Of a stretch of 64,000 bases of DNA, positions 10,401 through 18,832 are shown piece after piece. The stretch's first letter is position 1. Each line of letters begins with the position of its first letter. The notes under the pieces were generated by a model, which saw nothing but the letters and a program-made list of their open reading frames with translations, searched no databases and was not told the DNA's origin. The position numbers and the translations under genes are program-made. Source of the DNA: CAUZIZ01 sp965219855 (GTDB lineage: Bacteria > Acidobacteriota > UBA6911 > RPQK01 > JAJDTT01); the NCBI GenBank assembly GCA_965219855.1, contig CBDCOR010000001.1, positions 178,372 through 242,371 on the forward strand. Direction: 5' to 3'.

Positions 10401-10509
10401 AGGCTTCGAAGACAATCTCAGTCGCCAGGAAATTGCCGACGTGATTGCCTTCATGCAAGCTGGCTATTTGATTGAGGAAGGCCAGGAAACGGCATCAGAG
10501 ACCCCTTAA
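7468..10509 (+). pseudogene. PVC-type membrane-bound dehydrogenase with HEAT repeats and c-type haem, interrupted by TGA
   Basis: A single 1013-codon frame broken only by TGA at 9208-9210 (codon 581). It starts with a lipoprotein signal (LLLLLSGC). Next comes a seven-bladed-propeller type dehydrogenase domain of the PVC family (residues ~30-430, e.g. VELVFDEQGRAWVAEMRDYP), then HEAT-like helical repeats (~440-840), and a C-terminal cytochrome c domain with CARCH at 880-884 and a distal MPEGFEDNLS segment with a possible Met ligand. In relatives the segment after the HEAT start reads roughly 'W.R.AVLSS'; here it is TGA-Q-R-I-A-V-L-S-S, so the TGA most simply replaces a Trp TGG. The haem domain is in the part after the stop and would not be made. 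No SECIS-like hairpin is apparent after it. Confidence 0.85.
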
Positions 10510-10514
10510 TTAAC

Positions 10515-10592
10515 GTAGCTTTGCTCTCCAGGCCGAAGTCGTCTCTTTCGAACCTTTGGCTCGACGCACGGCGGCCTGGAGACCACCGCTAC
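10515..10592. repeat. Foldback repeat family A, copy 2
   Basis: A 78-bp palindrome beginning GTAGCTTTGCTCTCCAGGCC and ending GCGGCCTGGAGACCACCGCTAC, five bases after the PVC-type gene. Same orientation and inner hairpin as copy 1. It could serve as a transcript-end hairpin for that gene. Confidence 0.8.
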
Positions 10593-10722
10593 GACCCGGA
10601 CTGACCACAATCAACGACCGATACCGGAAAAATCCGTGCCGCCCTGCCGTTGGACTGCTGCCCAACCCAACGACACGACGAGCACGACACCTGAATCTGA
10701 GATGAATTGATCGGATTGCCGG

Positions 10723-11160
10723 CTAGAACCTGAAGTTGAAGTTCAGTTCCCTACCCGGCATGACGTAGATCTTTGCTTTCTTGACGCGACCATCGGGAGC
10801 CACAATCCGAACGTTGTGAGTACCCGGAGTCAGCACCGCAGTGCTGCCGAAGAAGCCTCCATTGTAATCATCCGCGATACCGATGTAGGCACCATCCACA
10901 AATACCTGCGACTCCTTGGGCTGGACGTTGAAATCAACTCTACCCCTGGGCCCCCCAGAATAGTAGTGTCCCCCATAGTGGCCGAATCGGTAGGGAGCGT
11001 ATCTTCCGTATCCGCCGTAGGCGAAGTACACCGGAGCCCGCCGAACCGATGCCCGGAACCTAGGCCCACCTCGACCCCTGGCGTAAGCCAAGGGCGCTAA
11101 CGACGTGACCAGGATAGTCGAAGCCAACAACACTGATGTAAACCACTTTCCTCTTGCCAT
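10723..11160 (-). CDS. Exported PEGA-domain protein, Gly/Tyr-rich
   Basis: 145 residues. It has an N-terminal signal peptide (residues 1-27, TSVLLASTILVTSLAPLAYA), a Gly/Tyr/Arg-rich stretch around 45-70 (YGGYGRYAPYRFGHYGG), then a C-terminal PEGA-like domain from about 74 to 145: VDFNVQPKESQVFVDGAYIG, a glycine-rich loop, LTPGTHNVRI and a final beta strand. PEGA domains are small surface or periplasmic beta folds of unknown precise role. The start ATG follows AAAGGAGATCGCGAA. It stands alone and is intact. Confidence 0.8.
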   Translation of the reverse strand: MARGKWFTSVLLASTILVTSLAPLAYARGRGGPRFRASVRRAPVYFAYGGYGRYAPYRFGHYGGHYYSGGPRGRVDFNVQPKESQVFVDGAYIGIADDYNGGFFGSTAVLTPGTHNVRIVAPDGRVKKAKIYVMPGRELNFNFRF

Positions 11161-11404
11161 TTCGCGATCTCCTTTTCCGCTTCCACAGCTCCCTAATCAC
11201 ATCCTATATTGATGAATATTTGCAGCAAGAGGTTCATATGCCCAATCTTCTCTCAAAGTCGCGAGAAGACAATTCTCGCCGTAAGAATCGACTGAATTTG
11301 GGGTTCCGTGTGTGGGATTCCCGCTTCCCGATCCTGCGAGATCTTTACGTATAATTATTCACGCCTAGGAACCATCAACCTCGGATAACCGAGGGCAGAA
11401 GTGC
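11161..11404. other. Intergenic, no gene seen
   Basis: About 240 bp upstream of the PEGA gene and downstream of the VWFA-type gene. No supported gene or repeat seen; it should contain the PEGA gene promoter. Confidence 0.35.
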
Positions 11405-12682
11405 CTACTCCAGTCCCAGTCTGTGAGTAGAAGCGGCTATCTTCCCGGAAAGCTTCTGGCGCAAGACTACAACCAGATCGTAGTTGCCTTCGGGTGCAGG
11501 CTTCTCAGCCACTGGGGAAAAATCTGTATAGCGAAGGAATTTATCCAGATCTTGCTGGCTGAAGTCGAGGTCGATCCTCTCGGCGAAGAAAAAAGTGTCG
11601 CCGACCCACTTCCCGGACCCATCAAAGATAGCGCCGAACATTTCTAAGACGCAGCGGCGCTGATCCCCTTCTGATCTGAAGGTGACAGCCTCGGTCGGGA
11701 TCCGGGCCAGGACCTTTAGCTTTCCTGCCTCTGTGGAGACCTGGGTCTTTATAGGGAAATCTCTAAAGAGATCGGGAAACTTGAAGGCGTTGGCCAGATC
11801 TATCGTGACCGCCTGGCTCGGATCCTCTTCGGTATAGCCCTTCCGATATCGAATTCTGAGACGCTTCCGCTTCTTCTTCAGCTTAACCTTGATCTTGTGA
11901 AACTTGCCTACTCTCCTTTCGGAATTAGGCACATATCCAATCAGGTAATATTCCCGCCCATCGAGGTAGGCCTTACGAATCGGCCGATTCAGATCGTTGT
12001 CGGCGGCGAACCAGAGGCCTCCCATCTGAAGCGAGAGAGAAGAAAGGAACTCATGTGTCCTCATTGGAGTAGGAAGCATTGAGCGGGCTGGCAGCTCCCT
12101 TGATGCTGGCCAAGGCCGTTGAAGGAGCCATCAGCCCGCACGGGTCTATGCTGTAGATCGCAACGTGGGATCTATTGGCTTGGCTAACCGCCCCGCTGAG
12201 CCTCCTGTGCAGATCGCTAGCACGTCCCGCCCCAGCCATGAAGTTGTTTACAGCCAAGTGGATCAGCGTAATCTGGGCAGGGGAATAGGCTATAGCCCGT
12301 TCCATGATGATCCGGCTCAGCGTCCGTTTGGCGTTCAGGGGATAGCCGTTGGAGAGATAGAGGAGCTGCTTGCGCCCTGGCAGCGAGCGCAGATGACGAG
12401 AAAGCGCTCCGATTGCGGCGCAGGTGAAGTCTACCCGCAGCTCCAGACTCACCAGCAACTCACGGGCCTGGGAGGCAGCCTGGGAAATCGTCCCCTCGAG
12501 GGCAGGGTCCAGCCTTACCGGGGCTCCCCCATTGTCGCCCGGATCAAAGGTGTCGAGGGCAATTCCCTCGAGAAGAGAAAAGAGTGCCTCAACGGACTCT
12601 ACGAATCGTGAAATACCGACGTTTGCATGCGCTCTGAGGCTCAGTGTCTCCAGCACACTCTCCATCTCCGCAACGTCACTAG
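11405..12682 (-). pseudogene. Acidobacterial VWFA-related domain protein, 3' part (also frameshifted)
   Basis: This is the continuation of the gene whose 5' part is at 14554-15062; an IS1380 copy separates them. The frame runs from the CTAG at 12679-12682 (T-S-D-V-A-E-M…) through LPGRKQLLYLSNG, the typical strand of this VWFA family, to about 12052, where it closes. A neighbouring frame continues (THEFLSSLSLQMGG…REYYLIGYVP…) to 11405. One base missing near 12060 explains that second break. The joined product of about 590 residues is normal for the family of secreted VWFA-related proteins seen mainly in Acidobacteriota. Two independent lesions make loss of function likely. Confidence 0.85.
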
Positions 12683-12912
12683 TCCCAAAATAAGCGCAAG
12701 TTCGAAAATAGACCCCTTTGTCGGCTCCGAGGAGCCATTTTGGAGACCTAAATTCTAAATTTCGGCGCGAAGTCACTCAGAACAGGCACGTCTTCAGCTG
12801 TCCTCCACGCCGATCGCTCAGGGAAAACGATTCTGCCCTCTTGGGGGGCGTTTGTAGAGACACCTCGCCCCAGCTCTGGCGACCCTCGGAGCTACTTTAT
12901 CTCCTTTCAGTT

Positions 12913-14433
12913 TCAGGTAGCTGGCCGGTGTTTCAACCACTTACTGCCTTCCAAGAGAAGACGGCTCCAACCATTGACATCCAGCAGCCGATAGACCAAC
13001 TGTCGGCCCCTGCGCAAAATCTGGCAGGGCATTTCAATGACCTCTCGCAGGAAACGGCGATACTCCATCTTCACCAGCTCTCGGGCTTGCAGTCGCGCCG
13101 GCAGCACCAACCCCATCCAGGCCTTCAGATTCCAGGCTTGAGCCGCAATCACCAGATAGGCCCAGTTGGCTACCAGCGTATCCGAGGGCATCCGCAGGGC
13201 CTCGACTCCGTTCTTGAGTTGTTCAATGACGTTCTCCTGGTTGCAGCGCCGGTTGTTTTCCCGTACGACTCCCGCCGTTCCCAACGTTCTGGCCGAGATA
13301 TTGGTGACATAAAAGTGGTAGCGCGTCTGCGGCAGCAGCCGCTTCTGGCCTTTCTCGACCAGGATCGTCTTGCGCAAGATCACCATCCGATAGGTTCGCT
13401 TCGCTTTGCTCGGACGGTAGTCGATCTCCGCGATCTCTTCCCGTTCCAGCGTCAGCGTCTTGAACCCGCGTCTCTTGACAATCTCCGGCTTCACTTTGTC
13501 CCGCCGCTGGCGCCGCTTCTTCCCTTTTCCTTTCCCCTGGCTGGGGCGCCCCAGCTCTTTCCATCTCGCTTCTGGCAACGCCTCCGCCCACTTGACGAAG
13601 CTCGGATGGGCGTCGATCCCGAAGTCAAACTCCACGCCCGCCTCCGTCCAACGGTCAAAATGAGCCGTCAGCGAAAAATCCGTGTCCCCGCGCAGGCGCA
13701 CCTTCCGAAAACCCGCCTCTCGAACCAGCTCGATACTCCGATCCAGCCATTCGGCCGCTCCCTCATGAGAGGGACGGTTGCCCGAGCGGTTGACCGCATA
13801 GAGCACCTCTCCCGTATTGGCCAGCGTCACGATCAGCGGCGCATAGCCCCACTGCCCGTCGTAGCTGATCTCCATCCCTTCCTTGCATTCGCCGCTCGTG
13901 GGGGCCATCGTCCCATCCACGTCGATCTCCGCCCGTTGGAAGAAACGGGCCGGTTGTTGGGCCCAGACCTTGAGGCGGCTGGCATTGACGGCTTCCATCA
14001 GATCCACCACGTCGGGCGCGTCAAAGCGGCGCACAAAGTCTCCGGCCGTGCTGGGGGCGGGGATCTTCTCGGCTCCCACCGCCTCCAGGAAACTCACACT
14101 CTGACGTCGCAGTTCAATATCCTGATAGCGGGTCCCGCCCGTGGCCACGTTGTAGATCAGGCTCAGGACGTGGTCCGATTCGTGGTACGGTTGGTGGCGT
14201 TTGAGCAGCGTCACCGCCTGGTCAATGGCTTTCCCCAGCCCACTCCACTTCACCACCTGCTGCAGCAGCCCCAGACCACCGTAACTGACCGCACCCGTTT
14301 TCTCCGAGACCTCGTAGCTGATGACCTCGGGCGAGAGCACCGGTTTCGGGTCTTGACCGTTCCAGCTGGGGCTCAATCGCTGAGCAACCTCTGCTTCCCG
14401 TTTGCGGATGATTGCGCTATCCTTTTTATTCAC
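12913..14433 (-). CDS. IS1380-family DDE transposase (copy 2)
   Basis: 506 residues, the same protein as copies 1 and 3 except that residue 2 is Asn (AAT) instead of Lys (AAG). The GTG start and AGGAGG site lie inside one arm of the 13-bp leader inverted repeat, so a transcript that starts outside the element could fold and hide the start. No lesion is visible. Confidence 0.95.
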   Translation of the reverse strand: MNKKDSAIIRKREAEVAQRLSPSWNGQDPKPVLSPEVISYEVSEKTGAVSYGGLGLLQQVVKWSGLGKAIDQAVTLLKRHQPYHESDHVLSLIYNVATGGTRYQDIELRRQSVSFLEAVGAEKIPAPSTAGDFVRRFDAPDVVDLMEAVNASRLKVWAQQPARFFQRAEIDVDGTMAPTSGECKEGMEISYDGQWGYAPLIVTLANTGEVLYAVNRSGNRPSHEGAAEWLDRSIELVREAGFRKVRLRGDTDFSLTAHFDRWTEAGVEFDFGIDAHPSFVKWAEALPEARWKELGRPSQGKGKGKKRRQRRDKVKPEIVKRRGFKTLTLEREEIAEIDYRPSKAKRTYRMVILRKTILVEKGQKRLLPQTRYHFYVTNISARTLGTAGVVRENNRRCNQENVIEQLKNGVEALRMPSDTLVANWAYLVIAAQAWNLKAWMGLVLPARLQARELVKMEYRRFLREVIEMPCQILRRGRQLVYRLLDVNGWSRLLLEGSKWLKHRPAT

Positions 14434-14511
14434 CTGAAATGCCTCCTTTCGGCTTGTTCTGAAGTTTCTTTGACAACCCCAGAATACCCGTCAGGTCTGG
14501 CATTTCAGGTG
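14431..14511 (-). promoter_or_regulatory. Leader inverted repeat masking the transposase start (copy 2)
   Basis: CACCTGAAATGCC and GGCATTTCAGGTG form a perfect 13-bp inverted repeat, 55 bp apart. On the transposase mRNA the inner arm contains the end of the AGGAGG site and the GTG start. The outer arm is present only in transcripts that begin upstream of it, so read-through transcripts would fold into a structure that blocks translation, as is known for IS10 and IS50. Copy 3 has the same arms at 29995-30007 and 30063-30075. Confidence 0.6.
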
Positions 14512-14553
14512 TTTACATGTGGTTTAGTCCACTTTCATCTACTTCTTTTGGGA

Positions 14554-15062
14554 CTAGTGAAAGGAAGGTGCACACGAAAACTTGGCTCTACCGTAGCCAC
14601 CATTACTTGATCCGTCGGCGCCAGCTGGGAGCTGATAAAAGTCCGGATCGAGTCCTTTGCCCTCTGCAGCCCGTGGAAGTCCATGGACTGCATGTCGAAG
14701 AGGAAGACGAAATATCCCTGGTCAACTGGAGAGGTCGGAAGCGCTCCTCGGTCGAAGGAGAGCGTAGAATTCAAAGGATCGCTGGCTGTCCCTTCTGCCG
14801 AAAGCTCCTCCTTCGACCCAGCCCGCTTCCGAAGATCGAAGAAAACGATATCCTGGCGCTTGCTATCCTCGAAAACCTCCACATCCTCCGGCTTCAGGTC
14901 CCGGACGACATTCCCCTTCTTGTCATTGACTACCAGATCGACCAGAACCAGCTCCGACTGGGATCGGAAAACAGGCACTTCCTCTTCCTGGCCTGCCCTC
15001 ACCATAAAGGTCAGACACACCAGTACAAGGGCCCCGAACAGGTGGTAATTTCGCCTTCTCAA
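14554..15062 (-). pseudogene. Acidobacterial VWFA-related domain protein, 5' part (split by IS1380)
   Basis: The first ~170 residues: signal peptide (HLFGALVLVCLTFMVRA), then VPVFRSQSELVLVDLVVNDK and DLKPEDVEVFEDSKRQDIVF, which are hallmarks of the family's N-terminal region, then the start of the VWFA fold (YFVFLFDMQSMDF, with a DxQS that may stand in for the metal-site DxSxS). It ends at HLPFTS where IS1380 copy 2 is inserted; the rest is at 11405-12682. Confidence 0.85.
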
Positions 15063-15286
15063 GAGATCCCTACTCCCTTCTGGCTCTGCTCAATGCTCCG
15101 CCTCTCGAGCGGAAGGGAAACTCGCTTGATGACTGCCGCCAGATTCTATCAGTTTGTCGCGGAGGGTGAAAGCCGAACGATTCCAGGAACCTGGTGATAT
15201 GGTCCCACCCGGTCACGCTGGAAACAATCACGGGAGAACCCTATACTGACGACCGTTGGGTCGGGAATAGAGCAGGCTCTGGCCTC
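15063..15286. other. Divergent intergenic region
   Basis: About 220 bp between the minus-strand VWFA-type gene and the plus-strand SRPBCC gene. No gene seen; promoters for both directions should lie here. Confidence 0.35.
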
Positions 15287-15779
15287 ATGCAGAAGAGTTA
15301 CAATTATCACTTCGTCAGTCGTTGGCGGGTCGAGGCCACTGCACAAGAAGTCACCGATATTCTTGATGACGCCCTCGATCTAGTACGCTGGTGGCCCGAT
15401 GTCTATCTCGAAGTGAAGGAGCTCCAGAAAGGCGATGATGACGGCATCGGTCAAGTCTATAGCCTCTATACCAAGGGCTGGTTACCCTATCGCCTGCGCT
15501 GGAGTTTTCGGGTGGTGGAGTCGCGGAAACCCTTCGGCTGGACCCTCGAGGCCTGGGGTGACTTCGTGGGGCGGGGTATCTGGACCTTCGAAGAAGAGGG
15601 GCGCTGGGTCAACATCACCTATGATTGGAAGATTCGGGCAGAGAAACCTCTGCTTCGTTACCTCTCATTACCTCTCATTCCTCCTCAAGCCGATCTTTGG
15701 TGCCAATCACGGTTGGGCTATGGCCCGAGGAGAAGACAGCTTGAAACGAGAGCTGGTCCGCCGTAGGGAGGCCGCCTAG
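15287..15779 (+). pseudogene. SRPBCC (polyketide cyclase-like) protein, frameshifted by a 10-bp tandem duplication
   Basis: A START/Bet v1-type lipid-binding fold protein of about 160 residues, starting at ATG 15287. The N-terminal two thirds (WRVEATAQEVTDILDD…WWPDVYLEV…GRGIWTFEEEG) are in one frame. At 15660-15679 the 10-mer ACCTCTCATT occurs twice in tandem. Removing one copy continues the protein in frame as RYLSFLLKPIFGANHGWAM and ends at RRREAA with TAG at 15777-15779, the usual C-terminal helix of the family. With the duplication the frame instead reads RYLSLPLIPPQAD and ends at 15766 with an unrelated tail. The C-terminal helix closes the ligand cavity, so the mutant is probably inactive. 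Confidence 0.8.
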
Positions 15780-15913
15780 ATCCTGTTGAAAACCGGCTTT
15801 GAGACCGGCTCTACTCTCCTTCGTATAGTATATTGGGGTACGGAGAAGCTAAAAATCGGAAATCCTTAAGCGTCAGGTTACGGTAGCCCTGCCGGGTCGG
15901 GACTTATGAAGCG

Positions 15914-17041
15914 ATGAAGGACATCGAGAACGCGTACCGCATCCTTGAGCTGACGGTGGGAGCAAGCTTCAAGGAAGTGGCCGAAGCTCGCGACGACCTG
16001 CTGATTCTGTGGAACACCGAGCGCCTCGCGCACCATCCCCGTCTTCGCTCCCGGTCAGTAGGTAAAATCCAACAGGTCAATCAGGCCTACGAGACCCTGA
16101 TGGAACACCTCGGCCGCTCAGAGGTCGGCCGAGGATCGAGGCCGACTACCGCTTCAACCCCCACTCGGGGCCAGGTCCGGGCCGACTCGGCCCCAGGTTC
16201 CGAATCCACTGGAAAAGAACAGCCCTCAACCTCACTTTTTGAAGAAGTCTTTTCGGGTGGCGAACCACAGCAAGGCCGACGGATTCCGGTTTGGTTGATC
16301 GTCGTCCTGGTCACCACGGGCGCTTTGGCCATCGGCTACGTCGCTCAGTCCACTCGAGGAGAAAAGCAACAAGATAGCCAGACGGCAGATCCTGATTCTG
16401 TACCGCAGCCCCTGGAGCATTTTGGGGCAGATACCGACTCCAGTGTCGAGATGCTCACTGGGAGCCCAGGAGACCTAGATCAGCTGAGCACCGCCAGCCC
16501 TGGCTCTGTTGAGAATCAGTCCGGGGAATCCCAGAGTCCTGAGCCCCAAGAGCCCACCGCCCTCTCGCCCAAGGAGACCTTGGCGAGGAAACCTGCTTCA
16601 AGTCCTGGAAAACCATCCCCGCGGCCAGCCTCTGTGCCAAAGCCAGAATCGAAAAAGAAGAGTGCGGGCGCAAAGGCGGCTGCCCACAAGTCGGACCGCC
16701 CCGTCCTGGTCCGACAGAAGACCGCTTCCGATGCCCAGCCGTCGACCGTCCAACTGGAAGAAGACGCAGCCAAGGAAAAACAACGGAAGGAAGAAGTTGA
16801 CACTGCCTACCAGCTGCTGATGATCAATTCCGTCGTCGCCAAGCAACTGGTCGCCGGAGAGTCCCGGCTGCACTTCGTGGAGTGGAAGGTAATCAAACAA
16901 GAGGCATCAGAAATCTGGATCGATATCATTGCCAAGCAGGAGGGCGAAGAGTTGCTGCACTTCATCTGGTCCGTGAACCTCAAGACCGACGCTATCCGGC
17001 CGCTGAGCGACGCGGCTCGCAACCCCGGGAAAAGTCAATGA
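15914..17041 (+). CDS. J-domain-like membrane protein with long Pro/Ser/Lys linker
   Basis: 375 residues. Residues 1-65 resemble a degenerate J-domain: AYRILELTVGASFKEV at the start and VNQAYETLMEHL at the end, but without the HPD tripeptide. A disordered linker follows, then one membrane helix (VWLIVVLVTTGALAIGYVA, ~122-140), then a ~130-residue Pro/Ser/Lys-rich segment, and a C-terminal soluble domain from about 300 (YQLLMINSVVAKQLV…FVEWKVIKQEASEIWIDIIA). I do not recognise the C-terminal domain. It is the first gene of a three-gene run; its TGA overlaps the next ATG. Confidence 0.75.
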   Translation: MKDIENAYRILELTVGASFKEVAEARDDLLILWNTERLAHHPRLRSRSVGKIQQVNQAYETLMEHLGRSEVGRGSRPTTASTPTRGQVRADSAPGSESTGKEQPSTSLFEEVFSGGEPQQGRRIPVWLIVVLVTTGALAIGYVAQSTRGEKQQDSQTADPDSVPQPLEHFGADTDSSVEMLTGSPGDLDQLSTASPGSVENQSGESQSPEPQEPTALSPKETLARKPASSPGKPSPRPASVPKPESKKKSAGAKAAAHKSDRPVLVRQKTASDAQPSTVQLEEDAAKEKQRKEEVDTAYQLLMINSVVAKQLVAGESRLHFVEWKVIKQEASEIWIDIIAKQEGEELLHFIWSVNLKTDAIRPLSDAARNPGKSQ

Positions 17042-17871
17042 CTACTTCTACGACGGTTCAAGAACTCACGCTCGAGCAGACGCTGGCGCGCCTCAAACTT
17101 CAGGGATGGTGTGTTCTCGAAGCTGTTATCCCCAGGGACGAAGTAGCGCTGATTCGTCAACGGGTCGAGTCCGCGGTTCAGAACCACGGGACCTTCAACG
17201 AACTGAAAGGACAGGGCGCCCGAAAGGGTTTAATCGCATACGAGCAGTCCTTCGCACCTTATTTGGCCAATCCGCGAATCCTGGGAGTCGTCCACTCCCT
17301 CTTTGGGCCACAGGTCCGCATCTCATTTACCAGCGCGCACATCAGCTATCCTGGTTGTGTCCGAGGCCCTTTGCATGCCGACTGGCCTTTCAATCAAAAC
17401 AATGCCGGTCACGTTCCGGCCCCCTACCCTGATTCGGTCATGCACCTCACGACGCTCTGGATGCTCTCCGAGTTTGCTCCCGAAACCGGTGCCACGGCGA
17501 TAGTCCCAGGGAGCCATCGCTCACCCAACAATCCTACGGGAAACAACGGAGTCGATCCCTCTCTGCCCTATCCCGGTGAAATTCGTGCTACCGGAAAGGC
17601 AGGGAGCGTTCTCATGTTCGACAGCCGCCTCTGGCACGCTTCTACGCCCAACACCAGCAATGAGGCCCGGGTGGGAATGGCGGTGCGATACGCGCCCTGG
17701 TGGCTGAATCTGGAGATTCTGATGCCTGGTTCGCCAGCACGGGTCCGGATGGTAGAAGAAACCGGCAAAACGGAAAACGACGTAGTTGCCGTACCGCCGG
17801 ATGTCTACGCGGTGCTTCCCGAGGACGTCAAGCGCCTTTATCGCCATTGGGTGAGGCCTCGTCCCGAATGA
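17038..17871 (+). CDS. Phytanoyl-CoA dioxygenase (PhyH) family protein
   Basis: 277 residues from the ATG that overlaps the upstream stop (ATGA). An Fe(II)/2-oxoglutarate-dependent oxygenase of the PhyH type. The metal ligands are visible: His113 and Asp115 in LHADW, and His200 in SRLWHAS; the downstream Arg in NEARVGMAVRY fits 2-oxoglutarate binding. The family hydroxylates diverse small molecules, so the substrate is open. Coupled by ATGA overlaps to the J-domain-like gene before it and the hydrolase after it, which suggests a shared pathway. Confidence 0.88.
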   Translation: MTTSTTVQELTLEQTLARLKLQGWCVLEAVIPRDEVALIRQRVESAVQNHGTFNELKGQGARKGLIAYEQSFAPYLANPRILGVVHSLFGPQVRISFTSAHISYPGCVRGPLHADWPFNQNNAGHVPAPYPDSVMHLTTLWMLSEFAPETGATAIVPGSHRSPNNPTGNNGVDPSLPYPGEIRATGKAGSVLMFDSRLWHASTPNTSNEARVGMAVRYAPWWLNLEILMPGSPARVRMVEETGKTENDVVAVPPDVYAVLPEDVKRLYRHWVRPRPE

Positions 17872-18824
17872 TCCGCACGGTTTCCGGCGAGATCCAGAGA
17901 GATCAACTCGGTCCTACTCTGGCGCACGAGCACCTCTGCTGCGACATCTCCCATACCTCGGGCAAAGCAGACAACTGCATGCTCGACTGGGAGCTCATCG
18001 TCCAGGAGCTCGAGTTCTTCAAGAACGCTGGAGGGCGTGGCATTCTGGAAGTGACCCCTGTCGACCTGAACGCGGACCCCGCTGCCCTGCGTCGGATCGC
18101 CGAAGCCTCAGGTGTTCACATCGTCCGGGGGATCAGCTTCTATCAGGAGGCCTGCTATCCAGAATGGCTCCGCTCCGCCACCGTCGACCGGATCACCGAG
18201 TTTTTCGTCCGCGAGATAGAAGAAGGGCAAGAGGGTGTCCCAGCTGGCTTCATAGGTGAGATTGGAAGCCACAATCAGCCGGAGCCGGACCCGGCTGGTT
18301 ATCGACTCAGCGAGGCGGAAACGAGAGTCTTTCAGGCGGCCGCGTGGGCTCAGCAGCGCACGGGCGTACTCATCTCAACCCATGCCAGCCTGGGGCGAGC
18401 TGGTCACGCCCAGTTGGATATCCTGGAGGAAGCCGGAGCCGACCTCTCGAGAGTCGTCATCGGCCACTGCGACACCCACATACTGGGCGAGGAACAGGAA
18501 GATCTGGACTACTACCGTCCAATCCTCGACAGAGGCGCCTATGTTGAGTTCGATCTGATCAGCTGGAATCGCGAGTGGCCCGGCGGAATGACGGATGCGG
18601 AAAGAGCCCAACGTCTGTCCACCCTGATCCGCCTGGGTTACAGTAAGAAGCTCCTGATTGCTACTGACACCTGCCGCTTGTCCCAGCTTCGCCACCACGG
18701 CGGTCGAGGCTACGACTACATCTGGACGGATTTCCTACCCCTGCTGCGCGCGGAGGGGATCGATCAGGCGTCGATCGATGACATTCTGATCGAAAATCCC
18801 AGCCGAGCCGTGAATATTTCCTGA
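17868..18824 (+). CDS. Phosphotriesterase-family amidohydrolase
   Basis: 318 residues, starting at the ATG inside the PhyH stop (ATGA). A TIM-barrel metal hydrolase of the phosphotriesterase family. The metal-binding HxH is His20 and His22 in AHEHL; further ligands are the Glu in FIGEIGSH (a position where many members have a carboxylated Lys and others Glu), the His residues in ISTHASLG and VIGHCD, and the Asp in LLIATDT. Members act as lactonases, amidases or esterases; phosphotriesters are rarely the true substrate. It probably processes the product or substrate of the neighbouring dioxygenase. Confidence 0.85.
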   Translation: MIRTVSGEIQRDQLGPTLAHEHLCCDISHTSGKADNCMLDWELIVQELEFFKNAGGRGILEVTPVDLNADPAALRRIAEASGVHIVRGISFYQEACYPEWLRSATVDRITEFFVREIEEGQEGVPAGFIGEIGSHNQPEPDPAGYRLSEAETRVFQAAAWAQQRTGVLISTHASLGRAGHAQLDILEEAGADLSRVVIGHCDTHILGEEQEDLDYYRPILDRGAYVEFDLISWNREWPGGMTDAERAQRLSTLIRLGYSKKLLIATDTCRLSQLRHHGGRGYDYIWTDFLPLLRAEGIDQASIDDILIENPSRAVNIS

Positions 18825-18832
18825 GGGCCTGC

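Larger units (their letters stand above)
12683..14553 (-). mobile_element. IS1380-family insertion sequence, copy 2 (complete, 1871 bp)
   Basis: The complete element runs between two CTAG tetranucleotides (12679-12682 and 14554-14557), which form the 4-bp target duplication. The ends are inverted: TCCCAAAATAAGCGC on the left and, read inward from the right, TCCCAAAAGAAGTAGATG. Removing the element plus one CTAG exactly restores the reading frame of the VWFA-type gene (P-F-T-S-D-V-A-E), which fixes both the boundaries and the duplication length. A 13-bp inverted repeat brackets the transposase leader (14431-14443 and 14499-14511). Confidence 0.95.

Noticed and set aside
12718..14610. Long open frames (up to 630-676 codons) antisense to the IS1380 transposases, including 28282-30312
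   Set aside because: They are mirror images of the transposase codon pattern, lack ribosome-binding sites, and read as Arg/Pro/His-rich sequence without domain features.
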